A stretch of 64,000 nucleotides of DNA from Lachnoclostridium sp. An169 (GTDB lineage Bacteria > Bacillota > Clostridia > Lachnospirales > Lachnospiraceae): contig NZ_NFKT01000001.1 of the NCBI RefSeq assembly GCF_002160525.1, forward strand, positions 62,001-126,000, read 5' to 3'. Shown one piece after another: positions 32,246 to 40,950 of this stretch. A model generated the notes under the pieces. It made no database searches. It had not been told where the DNA came from and saw only the letters and a list, made by a program, of their open reading frames with translations. The first letter of the stretch is position 1, and each line of letters opens with the position of its first letter. A program made the translations under genes and the position numbers.

Positions 32246-34678
32246 ATGGGTACAAAGATTGTGTATAACCACAGAGCCATTGAGAAAAAGTGGCGCGAGA
32301 GATGGGAAGAGAAACCGGTCAATCCGAAGGTGGATGACAATGGAAAGAAGAAACCGAAATATTACTGCCTGGATATGTTTCCGTATCCGTCGGGAAACGG
32401 ACTTCATGTAGGACACTGGAGAGGATATGTGATCTCTGATGTGTGGAGCCGCTACAAGCTGCAGCAGGGATACTATATCATCCATCCGATGGGATGGGAT
32501 GCCTTCGGGCTTCCGGCGGAGAACTATGCCATTAAGATGGGTGTTCACCCGGCAAAGTCAACAGCCGAAAATGTGGCTAATATCAAAAGGCAGATCAACG
32601 ATATCGCAGCGCTTTACGACTGGGATATGGAAGTGAACACGACAGACCCGAGTTTCTACAAATGGACTCAGTGGATCTTTGTGAAGATGTTCAAGGCAGG
32701 GCTTGCTTATGAGAAGGAGTTCCCCATTAACTGGTGCCCCTCCTGTAAGACGGGTCTTGCAAACGAGGAGGTCGTAAACGGCAAATGCGAGCGCTGCGGT
32801 TCTGAGGTGACGAAGAAGAACCTGCGTCAGTGGATGCTCCGCATTACCAAATATGCGGACCGCCTGTTAAACGACCTGGACAAGCTGGACTGGCCGGAGA
32901 AGGTAAAGAAAATGCAGACAGACTGGATCGGCAAGTCCTACGGAGCAGAGGTTGATTTCCCGGTGGAAGGAAGAGACGAGAAGATCACTGTCTATACGAC
33001 CAGACCGGATACTCTGTACGGTGCGACGTTTATGGTGCTTGCGCCGGAGCATGAACTGGCGGCATCCCTGGCTACGCCGGAGACGAAAGAGGCGGTGGAG
33101 AAATATATCTACGAATCCTCCATGAAATCAAACGTAGACCGTATGCAGGATAAGGAAAAGACCGGTGTGTTTACGGGAAGTTATGCCATCAATCCGTTAA
33201 ACGGGGCGAAGACGCCGATCTGGCTGTCCGACTATGTACTGGCAGATTACGGAACCGGAGCGATCATGTGCGTTCCGGCACATGACGACCGTGACTTTGA
33301 GTTTGCAAAGAAGTTCAATATCCCGATTATTCAGGTTATTGCAAAAGACGGAAAAGAGATCGAGAATATGACGGAAGCCTATACGGAGGCAGCAGGAACA
33401 ATGATCAACTCCGGAGAGTGGAACGGCATGGAGTCTGCAGTACTCAAGAAGGAAGCTCCGCATATCATCGAGGAAAAGGGAATCGGACGTGCGACAGTGA
33501 ATTACAAACTGCGTGACTGGGTGTTCTCCCGTCAGCGTTACTGGGGCGAGCCGATCCCGATCGTACACTGCCCGGACTGCGGCTGTGTGCCGGTGCCTGA
33601 AGAGGAACTGCCGCTGCGCCTGCCGGATGTAGAGTCCTACGAGCCTACCGGAACCGGCGAGTCGCCTCTTGCCGCTATTGACGAGTGGGTGAACTGCAAG
33701 TGCCCGGTGTGCGGAAAACCGGCAAAGAGAGAGACAAACACAATGCCTCAGTGGGCAGGGTCTTCCTGGTATTTCCTGCGCTATGTGGACAATCACAATG
33801 ATAAGGAACTGGTTTCCCGCGAGAAAGCAGATGAGCTTCTTCCGGTAGATATGTACATCGGTGGTGTGGAGCACGCGGTTCTTCATCTTCTGTACTCCAG
33901 ATTCTACACGAAGTTCCTGTGTGATATCGGCGTGATCGACTTTGACGAGCCTTTCCAGAAGCTGTTCAACCAGGGAATGATCACCGGAAAGAACGGGATC
34001 AAGATGAGCAAGTCCAAGGGAAATGTCGTCTCACCGGACGATCTGGTTCGCGACTACGGATGCGATTCCCTGAGAATGTATGAGCTCTTTGTGGGACCGC
34101 CGGAGTTGGACGCAGAGTGGGATGACAGAGGAATTGACGGCGTCAACCGTTTCCTGAAACGTCTCTGGAATCTGCTTATGGACAGCAAGGATCAGGATAT
34201 CCAGGCAACGAAAGAGATGATCCGTCTCCGCCACAAGATGGTGTACGACATTACCACACGTCTGGAGAGCTTCAGCCTGAATACAGTTATCTCCGGTTTC
34301 ATGGAGTATAACAACAAGTTTATCGATCTGGCGAAGAAGACCGGAGGAATCGATAAGGAGACTCTGGAGACCATCGCAGTGCTGATCTCACCGTTTGCGC
34401 CTCATTTCGCAGAGGAAATGTGGGAGCAGCTCGGACATACGGAGACTGTCTTCGAGGCGGGATGGCCGTCCTATGACGAGAATGAGATGAAGGATGACGA
34501 GATCGAGATCCCGGTACAGATCAACGGCAAGACAAGAGCTGTGATCAGCATCTCTGCAGAGATTTCCAAAGAGGATGCGATTGCGGCAGGAAAGGAAGCC
34601 CTCGGGGATAAACTTTCCGGAAATGTGATCAAGGAGATCTATGTGCCGAAGAAGATTATTAATATTGTGATGAAATAA
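32246..34678 (+). CDS. leuS: Leucyl-tRNA synthetase
   Basis: This class I aminoacyl-tRNA synthetase charges tRNA-Leu. The HIGH-type motif is PYPSGNGLHVGHWRGY (residues 40-55) and the KMSKS motif is MSKSKGNVVSPDD near residue 590. An editing domain lies between them (TTRPDTLYGATFMVLAPEH). The zinc-type Cys pairs CPSCKTGL/CERCG and CPDCG/CPVCG are present. At 810 residues it is full length. The ATG at 32246 has AGAGAGG upstream; the frame is open into the leader but that part is RNA structure. It is controlled by the T-box leader. Confidence 0.97.
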   Translation: MGTKIVYNHRAIEKKWRERWEEKPVNPKVDDNGKKKPKYYCLDMFPYPSGNGLHVGHWRGYVISDVWSRYKLQQGYYIIHPMGWDAFGLPAENYAIKMGVHPAKSTAENVANIKRQINDIAALYDWDMEVNTTDPSFYKWTQWIFVKMFKAGLAYEKEFPINWCPSCKTGLANEEVVNGKCERCGSEVTKKNLRQWMLRITKYADRLLNDLDKLDWPEKVKKMQTDWIGKSYGAEVDFPVEGRDEKITVYTTRPDTLYGATFMVLAPEHELAASLATPETKEAVEKYIYESSMKSNVDRMQDKEKTGVFTGSYAINPLNGAKTPIWLSDYVLADYGTGAIMCVPAHDDRDFEFAKKFNIPIIQVIAKDGKEIENMTEAYTEAAGTMINSGEWNGMESAVLKKEAPHIIEEKGIGRATVNYKLRDWVFSRQRYWGEPIPIVHCPDCGCVPVPEEELPLRLPDVESYEPTGTGESPLAAIDEWVNCKCPVCGKPAKRETNTMPQWAGSSWYFLRYVDNHNDKELVSREKADELLPVDMYIGGVEHAVLHLLYSRFYTKFLCDIGVIDFDEPFQKLFNQGMITGKNGIKMSKSKGNVVSPDDLVRDYGCDSLRMYELFVGPPELDAEWDDRGIDGVNRFLKRLWNLLMDSKDQDIQATKEMIRLRHKMVYDITTRLESFSLNTVISGFMEYNNKFIDLAKKTGGIDKETLETIAVLISPFAPHFAEEMWEQLGHTETVFEAGWPSYDENEMKDDEIEIPVQINGKTRAVISISAEISKEDAIAAGKEALGDKLSGNVIKEIYVPKKIINIVMK

Positions 34679-34682
34679 TAGA

Positions 34683-34750
34683 AAAATGCTCTGAGCGGCT
34701 TTTCTCCATCGCTTTGTGCCGGTGGTCAGTTGGCCGCTCGGAGCATTTTG
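34683..34750 (+). terminator. Intrinsic terminator after leuS
   Basis: AATGCTCTGAGCGGC and GCCGCTCGGAGCATT form a 15-bp stem with one G-U pair, flanked by an A run and TTTTG. It may act in both directions. Confidence 0.75.
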
Positions 34751-34861
34751 ATTGTGCCGGTTTTTTGATCGTATCCCAAAATTCTGTGAAATGTGATATA
34801 CTTGGAGAAAAATATTATTGGAAGAAAAGAAATCTGAAGACAGAATAAGGAGGTTTTGAGT

Positions 34862-35272
34862 ATGTTGGAAGAACAGTTAAAGGCGCTGCTTGCAGAGTTT
34901 GGGCTGCCAGATGAGCACGCAGTCACATTCGGTCATCCGAAGATGAAGATGAAATGGGTGTTGCCACTGCCGGGGGTGAGCGTTTACTCATTTGAGCAGT
35001 TCCAGCCGTTTTTTATCTATTTCGACAGTGAGGGAATATCCTTCTTCCCGCTGAATGAGAAAAACTATGCCATGGGCAGATCTTTTATCGCCTGGGGAGA
35101 TATCAAAGAGTTCCGGTTTAAAAAGGGGCTTGTGATGGAGGACGAAATCCGGGTGCAGGGGGATGGTTTCAGGATTGAGATGAAGATCCCGAAGGCAAAG
35201 GCCATGAATCCATGGGTAAAGGAAAATAATGCATATCTGAGTGAAAAAAATTATTTTTACAGACAGGAATAG
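34862..35272 (+). CDS. Hypothetical protein, 136 residues
   Basis: I do not recognise this protein. It is soluble, with no signal or membrane segment. Its middle part has alternating hydrophobic strands (YSFEQFQPFFIYFDSEGISFFPLN, then WGDIKEFRFKKGLVMEDEIRVQGDGFRIEMKI), like a small beta-rich PH-type fold; the likeness is only by eye. The ATG at 34862 has a perfect AAGGAGG eight bases upstream; an in-frame TTG two codons earlier is less likely. A broken gene follows directly. Confidence 0.75.
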   Translation: MLEEQLKALLAEFGLPDEHAVTFGHPKMKMKWVLPLPGVSVYSFEQFQPFFIYFDSEGISFFPLNEKNYAMGRSFIAWGDIKEFRFKKGLVMEDEIRVQGDGFRIEMKIPKAKAMNPWVKENNAYLSEKNYFYRQE

Positions 35273-35274
35273 AA

Positions 35275-35799
35275 AAAGGGTTATTAAGCAAAATCAAACC
35301 GTATGCTTTTACGGAATTTGCCAGAAGGTATGGAGAGGAATATCTTCTGGACTGCCTTGAGAGGAATGAAAAGGAGGGGATTGTTTATCACCGGGAAGGT
35401 ATAAACGGAGACTATGATGATTTTGATGATCTGGAAGATCTGATTGAATTCATAAAGACAGGACCTGCAAAGAGGTCCTGATGCGGTAAAAGCAATGGAA
35501 ATTCTGACCTGGGGAGAAGAGGATATGTTTGAAAATATAAAGGGCAGCGGTGACTGGAAAACAGTATTCCGTATTGTATCGGTCAGATAGACGCTTATTT
35601 TAATGATCAGATTCCGGAGGATTTCTGGATCACACTTGCGGTTTATGTGGCGCATGCGTCTCTGTATTCTATCAAGTGGGCGGAACGGTTCGGTCGGAAA
35701 GAGATCGATGGCATGACGGAACGGTGCCGGAGGGCATTTGAGGACTACGATTATTTCCGGACATATTTGCCAAAGTGGTATACAGATAAGTATAGATAA
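35275..35799 (+). pseudogene. Frameshifted hypothetical gene
   Basis: Three protein-like stretches follow one another in different frames with no intact start. The first runs IKPYAFTEFARRYGEEYLLD to FIKTGPAKR (about 35290-35478). The second contains DAVKAMEILTWGEEDMFENI and GDWKTVFRIV (about 35480-35577). The third runs QIDAYFNDQIPEDFWITLAV to YFRTYLPKWYTDKYR and ends at a TAA (35799). Joined, they would give a soluble protein of about 170 residues with helix-like acidic segments. I infer two frameshifts, near 35478 and near 35578. The family is unknown; an immunity-type or SMI1-like role cannot be argued from this alone. Confidence 0.65.
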
Positions 35800-35840
35800 A
35801 GTGTTTTGGAAAAAAGAGTGCGGTATGCTCCATATCCCGC

Positions 35841-36209
35841 TCAGGAGATTCCGGAGCGGGATATGGATGTATAATGGGCAGCGGGAGAGCTCTCAAGGAT
35901 CTCTTCGATATAGCGGTTCAGGGACATCTGATGGGCTGTGGCGTAAATAACCAGACGCTTATGGAGCTCAGGAGAAATTCGAACATTAAAACTGCCTTTG
36001 TAAGCAACTTCGGGCTTTTTCCCTTCTGTCTGACACATTTCCAGATAATCGTCAACAGCGTTGTGAAAATCGCTCAGAAGATCATGGGCATTTTCTCCTT
36101 CATATGAAATTAAACTGCGGATTCCCATAACTTTTCCGTAAAAAATGCCATCCTCTTCCGAAAATTCGACACTTCCAACATAACCTTTATACTCGATTGT
36201 ATTGTTCAT
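35841..36209 (-). CDS. HicB-family antitoxin-like protein (orphan)
   Basis: This 122-residue protein has the two parts of HicB: an N-terminal degraded RNase-H-like domain (EYKGYVGSVEFSEEDGIFYGK ... SYEGENAHDLLSDFHNAVDDYL) and a C-terminal ribbon-helix-helix (FNVRISPELHKRLVIYATAH, then MSLNRYIEEIL). No HicA toxin gene (about 60 residues with a dsRNA-binding-like fold) is seen on either side. The start at 36209 has AGGAGGG upstream and overlaps the stop of the amidase gene in an ATGA. It is thus the last gene of a LacI-amidase-HicB cluster. It could be a solitary regulator rather than part of a toxin-antitoxin pair. Confidence 0.85.
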   Translation of the reverse strand: MNNTIEYKGYVGSVEFSEEDGIFYGKVMGIRSLISYEGENAHDLLSDFHNAVDDYLEMCQTEGKKPEVAYKGSFNVRISPELHKRLVIYATAHQMSLNRYIEEILESSPAAHYTSISRSGIS

Positions 36210-37060
36210 ATAAGTCCCTCCTGTTCGAGAAATTCTTTCAACTGGTATACGTCCGTGCGCCGGTGTTTCAGCACCGGAATCTGCTCCCTTACCCGGTCTG
36301 TCTCTTCCAGGTCGATTTCGGTAATCTGCATAGCTTCCTTTTCGTCCATCCGGCTGATCACATTTCCCCATGGATCTGCGATCAGGCTGTGTCCCCACGA
36401 GACATAATCTGCCTCCGGGTTTCGGGCAGGCGCAGTCCCGGCGATAAATACCTGATTGCCCACAGCCTGGGAACGGAAGAGAAGTTCCCAGTGCATGGGG
36501 CCTGTGGTCATATTAAACGCGGCGGGAACCAGGATGAACCGGGCGTCTTTTAAAGCCATCAGGCGGAACAGCTCAAAAAAGCGGATGTCATAACATATGG
36601 CAAGCCCGAAAGTGCCGAATTCCGTATCAAATGTAGTAATAGAATTGCCGGCGGAGAGAATGTCCGACTCGCGGAAATGCTGTCCGCCCTCCACGTCGAT
36701 ATCAAAAAGATGCATCTTCCGGTGCTTTGCCGCCTGATTTCCATTCCGGTCAAAGATGTAGGCGGTGTTGAAAATATTTCCCTTTTCGTCGATCTCCGGC
36801 ATGGTCCCCGGAGAAAACCAGATCTGATATTTTTCCGCAATGGCGGAACAGGCGCTCCAGAGAGAACCTCCCTGGGGCTGGGCATACTGCGGGAAGGCTG
36901 CGGTGCTGTACGGGCAGGAGAACATTTCCGGCAGAGCAAGAAGATCCGCCCCTGCAGCCCGGCAGCGGGAGGCTGCGCTTTCCAGATAATCAAGGCAGGC
37001 TTTTCTGTCTGTGATCACAGGCATCTGCACCTGCGCAATCTTAAATTTCTTCAATGTCAT
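36206..37060 (-). CDS. Carbon-nitrogen hydrolase (nitrilase superfamily, omega-amidase-like)
   Basis: This is a predicted amidase of 284 residues. The catalytic triad of the nitrilase superfamily is complete: Glu45 (LLALPEMF), Lys115 (KHRKMHLFDID) and Cys156 (LAICYDIRFFE). The motif HLFDID and general length match the Nit2/omega-amidase branch, which hydrolyses alpha-ketoglutaramate-type amides, but the substrate is not proven by sequence. It overlaps the LacI regulator by 20 bases upstream and the HicB gene downstream, so all three are probably one transcript. Confidence 0.92.
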   Translation of the reverse strand: MTLKKFKIAQVQMPVITDRKACLDYLESAASRCRAAGADLLALPEMFSCPYSTAAFPQYAQPQGGSLWSACSAIAEKYQIWFSPGTMPEIDEKGNIFNTAYIFDRNGNQAAKHRKMHLFDIDVEGGQHFRESDILSAGNSITTFDTEFGTFGLAICYDIRFFELFRLMALKDARFILVPAAFNMTTGPMHWELLFRSQAVGNQVFIAGTAPARNPEADYVSWGHSLIADPWGNVISRMDEKEAMQITEIDLEETDRVREQIPVLKHRRTDVYQLKEFLEQEGLI

Positions 37061-38063
37061 TTCCTCCTTTTACCGGTGCGGTGGAATTTCGGACCATAAG
37101 TTTGGCATGAAGCAGAACGGTGCCGATAGATACTCCGTTTCTCAAACTGTCCAGTGCATAGTAGCCGCATTTCCCGATTTCCGTCCGGTCCTGCCGGATC
37201 GTGGTAAGCGGCGGCGAAGTGTACGGACAGACCGGAAGATCATCAAAGCCGATTATGCTGACGTCCTCCGGCACGCGGTATCCGAGCTGCTGACACTGAA
37301 ACATGGCGGCCTGTGCGATGGTGTCCTGGCAGCAGATGATGGCAGTCATCCCGAGATCGATCAGACGGGGGAGATGTTTTTCCATGCACTCGGTAAGGTA
37401 ATAGGAGTGTGCTGCCTGCGCCGGAGAAGCTTCCAGACCGTGGCGGTGCATTGCCTGGAAGAATGCCCGGTGCCTTACCTGCATGATGTGAGAGCCGAGA
37501 GCGCTGCTTAAGTAACCGATCTTTTTGTGTCCCATTTTTTTTAAGTGGGCAACTGCCAGATCCATTCCTTCGTCGTTGTCAATACCCACATAAGCGGTGG
37601 CAGGATTGCCGATGATATGGTTGTCGTAAAGGACCGCCGGAGTATGGCTTGTCTTAAAATCCTGCATCCACGGGTCGTTCAGGGCGAAGCCGATGGCAAA
37701 AGAAGCCAGATAGCCGTTCTGGAGCATGAAAACATCATATCCCGTGCTGCGCTGTGTCTGTACGTTTACCGGGACGATATCCACTTCGAACCCGGCGGGC
37801 TCTGCCATCTGCCGGAATCCCATGACGATATCATGGCCGAAGTGATGGGGCTCCTCATATTGGATGTTGTCGCTCTGCGCCAGGATACAGATTTTCTGTG
37901 ATGCTTTTTTATAACGGCGCAGTCTTGTATAACCGAGTTCCACAGCGGTCTCGAGAATTTGTTTTTGTAATGTTTCGCTGATATCGGGTGCATCGTTGAG
38001 CGCCTTCGACACCGTACCTTTTGAGATCCCGAGTTTGTCAGCTATATCTTGAATGGTGGTCAT
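37041..38063 (-). CDS. LacI-family transcriptional regulator
   Basis: This is a sugar-responsive repressor or activator of 340 residues. The N-terminal helix-turn-helix is TTIQDIADKLGISKGTVSKALN with the hinge VELGYTRLRR. The periplasmic-binding-like effector domain follows, with VGIDNDEGMDLAVAHL and SIIGFDDLPVCPYTSPPLTTIRQD near the C-terminus. It is divergent from the maltodextrin operon 264 bases away, and is probably its regulator. The start has GAAAGAAGGTG upstream and a good promoter of its own. Confidence 0.95.
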   Translation of the reverse strand: MTTIQDIADKLGISKGTVSKALNDAPDISETLQKQILETAVELGYTRLRRYKKASQKICILAQSDNIQYEEPHHFGHDIVMGFRQMAEPAGFEVDIVPVNVQTQRSTGYDVFMLQNGYLASFAIGFALNDPWMQDFKTSHTPAVLYDNHIIGNPATAYVGIDNDEGMDLAVAHLKKMGHKKIGYLSSALGSHIMQVRHRAFFQAMHRHGLEASPAQAAHSYYLTECMEKHLPRLIDLGMTAIICCQDTIAQAAMFQCQQLGYRVPEDVSIIGFDDLPVCPYTSPPLTTIRQDRTEIGKCGYYALDSLRNGVSIGTVLLHAKLMVRNSTAPVKGGNDIEEI

Positions 38064-38102
38064 TCGGGCACCTTCTTTCCTGTATGAAAATCACTTGAAA
38101 AC

Positions 38103-38131
38103 ATTATAATGAAAATAGAACAAGAAATCAA
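38103..38131 (-). promoter_or_regulatory. Promoter of the LacI-amidase-HicB cluster
   Basis: On the reverse strand, TTGATT (38126-38131) and a perfect TATAAT (38103-38108) are spaced 17 bases. Confidence 0.7.
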
Positions 38132-38157
38132 TGAAAAAACTATGTGGTTTAGAAAAG

Positions 38158-38277
38158 TTTCGTAAAGCACGAAAATAAATATGCACAAAAACGTGGGCAA
38201 TAAAATATGCAGATTATACAAAGTGTATGCAAAAACGGCGAAACAGGATTGACGTTTCCGAAAAACAGGTATATAGT
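38158..38277 (+). promoter_or_regulatory. Promoter and operator candidates of the maltodextrin operon
   Basis: TTGACG (38249-38254) and TATAGT (38272-38277) are spaced 17 bases. TTTCCGAAA (38255-38263), a 4-1-4 palindrome, lies in the spacer. TTTCG (38158-38162) and CGAAA (38170-38174) form another inverted pair further upstream. The TTTCG/CGAAA half-sites resemble LacI-family operators, and the LacI gene is divergent; assignment as operators is inference. Confidence 0.65.
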
Positions 38278-38327
38278 AAAACATAACGAAACAAAACGAA
38301 ACTTTTAGAAGATGGAGGAAGTGCATT

Positions 38328-39554
38328 ATGAAGAAAAGAGCAGTGTCGCTGACATTCGGTCTTGCTGCGGGCGGACTGACCGGCTGCGGCAGCGGTTCCG
38401 AAGACGGGGCGGTTGAAAAGGTTCGTCTTATGGTGTGGTCGCCTACAGCAGATCAGTCAAAGGACAACGGAGAATGGCTGCAGACCTGCTGCGAAGCGTT
38501 TGCAGATGAACATCCCGAGTGGGATATTACGTTCGTATACGGGATCATGGATGAGGCGAGCGCTTCAAGCCAGGTGGGACAGGATCCGGATGCCAGCGCG
38601 GATGTGTTTCTGTACTCCAACGACGGTATTGCATGGCTGACGGATTCCAAGGCAGCAGCAAAGTTCGGCGGAAAGTACAGAGAGGAGATCGAGGCTACGA
38701 ACTCTCCGGAGATTCTGCAGTCGCTTATGCTCGGGGATGACCTGTACGGCGTTCCCTATACGACAAATACCTGGTACATGTTCTATGACAAATCTGTATT
38801 TTCGGAGGAGGATGTAAAGAATCTGGACACCATGCTGGAAAAAGGAGTGGTATCTTTCCCGTTTACGAACTCCTGGTATCTGCCGGCGTTCTATGTAGGC
38901 AACGGCTGTACGCTCTTCGGGGACGGTACAGACGAGGAGGCAGGCGTTGACTTTACCGGGCAGAAGGCAGTCGATGTGACCAACTACCTGATCGATCTGG
39001 AGAGCAACCCGAACTTCCGGATCGATGCGGACGGTTCCGGTATCGCGGGGCTCCGTGACGGAAGCATCAACGCCATGTTCACCGGTTCCTGGGACGCCAA
39101 TGCAATCAAGGAGATTCTGGGGGACAACATGGGCGTAACGTCCCTTCCGACCTTTACGCTCAACGGCGAGGAAGTTCAGATGAAAGCCTATGCGGGCTCC
39201 AAGGCGGTGGGTGTCAATTCCCACAGCAAATATATGGAGCAGGCGGTTGCGCTTGCGGTTTATCTGGGATCTGCCGAAGTGCAGCGCCTCCACTATGAAC
39301 TGTTAAATGTAATTCCCTGCAATACGGAACTTCTGGAGGATCCGGAGATCGCTTCCGACCAGCTTGTCATTGCACAGAATGATACCTTCAACTATACGTC
39401 AATCCTGCAGCCTTTTGTCTCCCAGATGAATAACTGCTGGACTCCGGTCGAGAACCTGGGCAAGGGAATCCGCAACGGAAGTGTGACTCATGACAATGCG
39501 GAAGAGCAGACAGAAGCAATGAATGACGCGATGAACAGCGACGGTATATCATAA
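38328..39554 (+). CDS. Maltodextrin-type ABC substrate-binding lipoprotein
   Basis: This is an extracellular binding protein for the permeases downstream. The signal is short, with the lipobox LTGC and the lipid Cys at about residue 20, followed by a Gly/Ser/Glu tether. MVWSPTADQSKDNGEWL begins lobe 1. At 408 residues it is of normal size for the MalE/CUT1 family. The RBS GGAGG precedes the ATG. Maltodextrin specificity is inferred from the pullulanase, debranching enzyme and alpha-glucosidase in the same operon. Confidence 0.93.
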   Translation: MKKRAVSLTFGLAAGGLTGCGSGSEDGAVEKVRLMVWSPTADQSKDNGEWLQTCCEAFADEHPEWDITFVYGIMDEASASSQVGQDPDASADVFLYSNDGIAWLTDSKAAAKFGGKYREEIEATNSPEILQSLMLGDDLYGVPYTTNTWYMFYDKSVFSEEDVKNLDTMLEKGVVSFPFTNSWYLPAFYVGNGCTLFGDGTDEEAGVDFTGQKAVDVTNYLIDLESNPNFRIDADGSGIAGLRDGSINAMFTGSWDANAIKEILGDNMGVTSLPTFTLNGEEVQMKAYAGSKAVGVNSHSKYMEQAVALAVYLGSAEVQRLHYELLNVIPCNTELLEDPEIASDQLVIAQNDTFNYTSILQPFVSQMNNCWTPVENLGKGIRNGSVTHDNAEEQTEAMNDAMNSDGIS

Positions 39555-39568
39555 GGAGGCAAATGAGG

Positions 39569-40948
39569 ATGGGTATTTTAAAAAAGAGAGTAAATGAATT
39601 TCCTACGCCGTATACCTGCATGAATGCGATCAGGAAAGGCGGGATTGAGACGAAGTTATCCATGGTTCTCATGGGATTTGGAAATGTTGTCCACGGGCAG
39701 CTGATCAAGGGGCTGCTTTATCTGGCTCTGGAAGTCGCGTACATTGTATTTATGGTGATGTCCGGTGTACACTGTCTGGCAATGCTTCCATCTCTGGGCT
39801 CTGTGGAACAGCAGGAGTACTGGGACGAGGCAAAACAGGTCTATATGTACACGAAAGGCGACCAGTCGGTGCTGATCCTTCTCTACGGTGTCGCCACGGT
39901 ACTGATCACAGTCCTGATGGTGCTTATGTGGAGAGGGACACTCAGAAGCGCCTACAAGGCTGAGTGCCTTGCAAAAGCAGGAAAACATGTAAACAATTTT
40001 GTTGAAGACCTGAAAACGCTTCTTCACGAAAACCTGCAGAAGCTCCTGATGACGCCGCCGATGGTGTTCATTTCCCTGTTTACGATCCTGCCGCTGATCT
40101 TCATGATCTGTATGGCGTTTACAAACTACAGCAAGATCGGCGACCACCTGATGCTCTTTGACTGGGTGGGGCTGGAAAACTTCGCGGCGCTGTTTGACTC
40201 AAGCAGTATTCTCGGAAGTACCTTCTGGTCCGTGCTCGGATGGACGCTGATCTGGGCGTTCTTCGCAACCTTCTCCAACTACATTTTCGGTATGATCGTC
40301 TCCCTTCTGATCAATCGGAAGGGGACGCGGGCAAAGGGATTCTGGAGATTCTGTTTCGTGCTCTCCTGCGCAATGCCGATGTTCGTATCCCTGCTGATCA
40401 TGAGGACCATGCTTCAGCCGGAGGGCGCGGTGAACGTGCTTTTGAGAAATCTGGGACTGATCGCGTCAGACGCAAGTCTTCCGTTTTTTACAGATCCGAT
40501 GTGGGCGAGAGTGACGGTTATCGTAATCAACATCTGGGTCGGCGTACCCTACACGCTGCTTCAGCTCACCGGAGTGCTTCAGAATATTCCGGAAGATCTC
40601 TACGAGGCGGCAAAGGTGGACGGCGCCAATGCAGTGCAGATCTTCTTCAAGATTACACTCCCGTACATGCTGTACGTGACGACACCGTATCTGATTACGA
40701 CCTTTACGGGAAATGTCAACAACTTCAACGTCATCTACCTGCTTTCGGGAGGAGATCCGGTTACGGATCTTGGCGCTACGGCGGGTAAGACGGATCTGCT
40801 TGTAACCTGGCTGTATAAGCTGACGATCGATAAGCAGTACTACAATATCGGTGCGGTTATCGGTATCCTGACATTTATCATTCTTGCCATCGGCGCGCTG
40901 ATTACATACCATAACAGCAGATCATACAAAGAAGAAGGAGGGTTCTAA
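39569..40948 (+). CDS. Maltodextrin ABC permease, MalF type
   Basis: This is a membrane subunit of the importer, 459 residues from the ATG at 39569. An ATG two codons earlier (39563) lies only three bases from AAGGAGG, so the later one fits better. The protein has an extra N-terminal part with two membrane helices and a soluble loop (about residues 28-130), as in MalF-type subunits, then six core helices. The EAA loop is EAAKVDGANAVQIFFKITLP near residue 345. The second permease follows after two bases. Confidence 0.93.
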   Translation: MGILKKRVNEFPTPYTCMNAIRKGGIETKLSMVLMGFGNVVHGQLIKGLLYLALEVAYIVFMVMSGVHCLAMLPSLGSVEQQEYWDEAKQVYMYTKGDQSVLILLYGVATVLITVLMVLMWRGTLRSAYKAECLAKAGKHVNNFVEDLKTLLHENLQKLLMTPPMVFISLFTILPLIFMICMAFTNYSKIGDHLMLFDWVGLENFAALFDSSSILGSTFWSVLGWTLIWAFFATFSNYIFGMIVSLLINRKGTRAKGFWRFCFVLSCAMPMFVSLLIMRTMLQPEGAVNVLLRNLGLIASDASLPFFTDPMWARVTVIVINIWVGVPYTLLQLTGVLQNIPEDLYEAAKVDGANAVQIFFKITLPYMLYVTTPYLITTFTGNVNNFNVIYLLSGGDPVTDLGATAGKTDLLVTWLYKLTIDKQYYNIGAVIGILTFIILAIGALITYHNSRSYKEEGGF

Positions 40949-40950
40949 AC

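Noticed and set aside
35841-36209. Complete HicAB toxin-antitoxin module
   Set aside because: No HicA-sized gene with a ribosome site was found on either side of the HicB-like gene.
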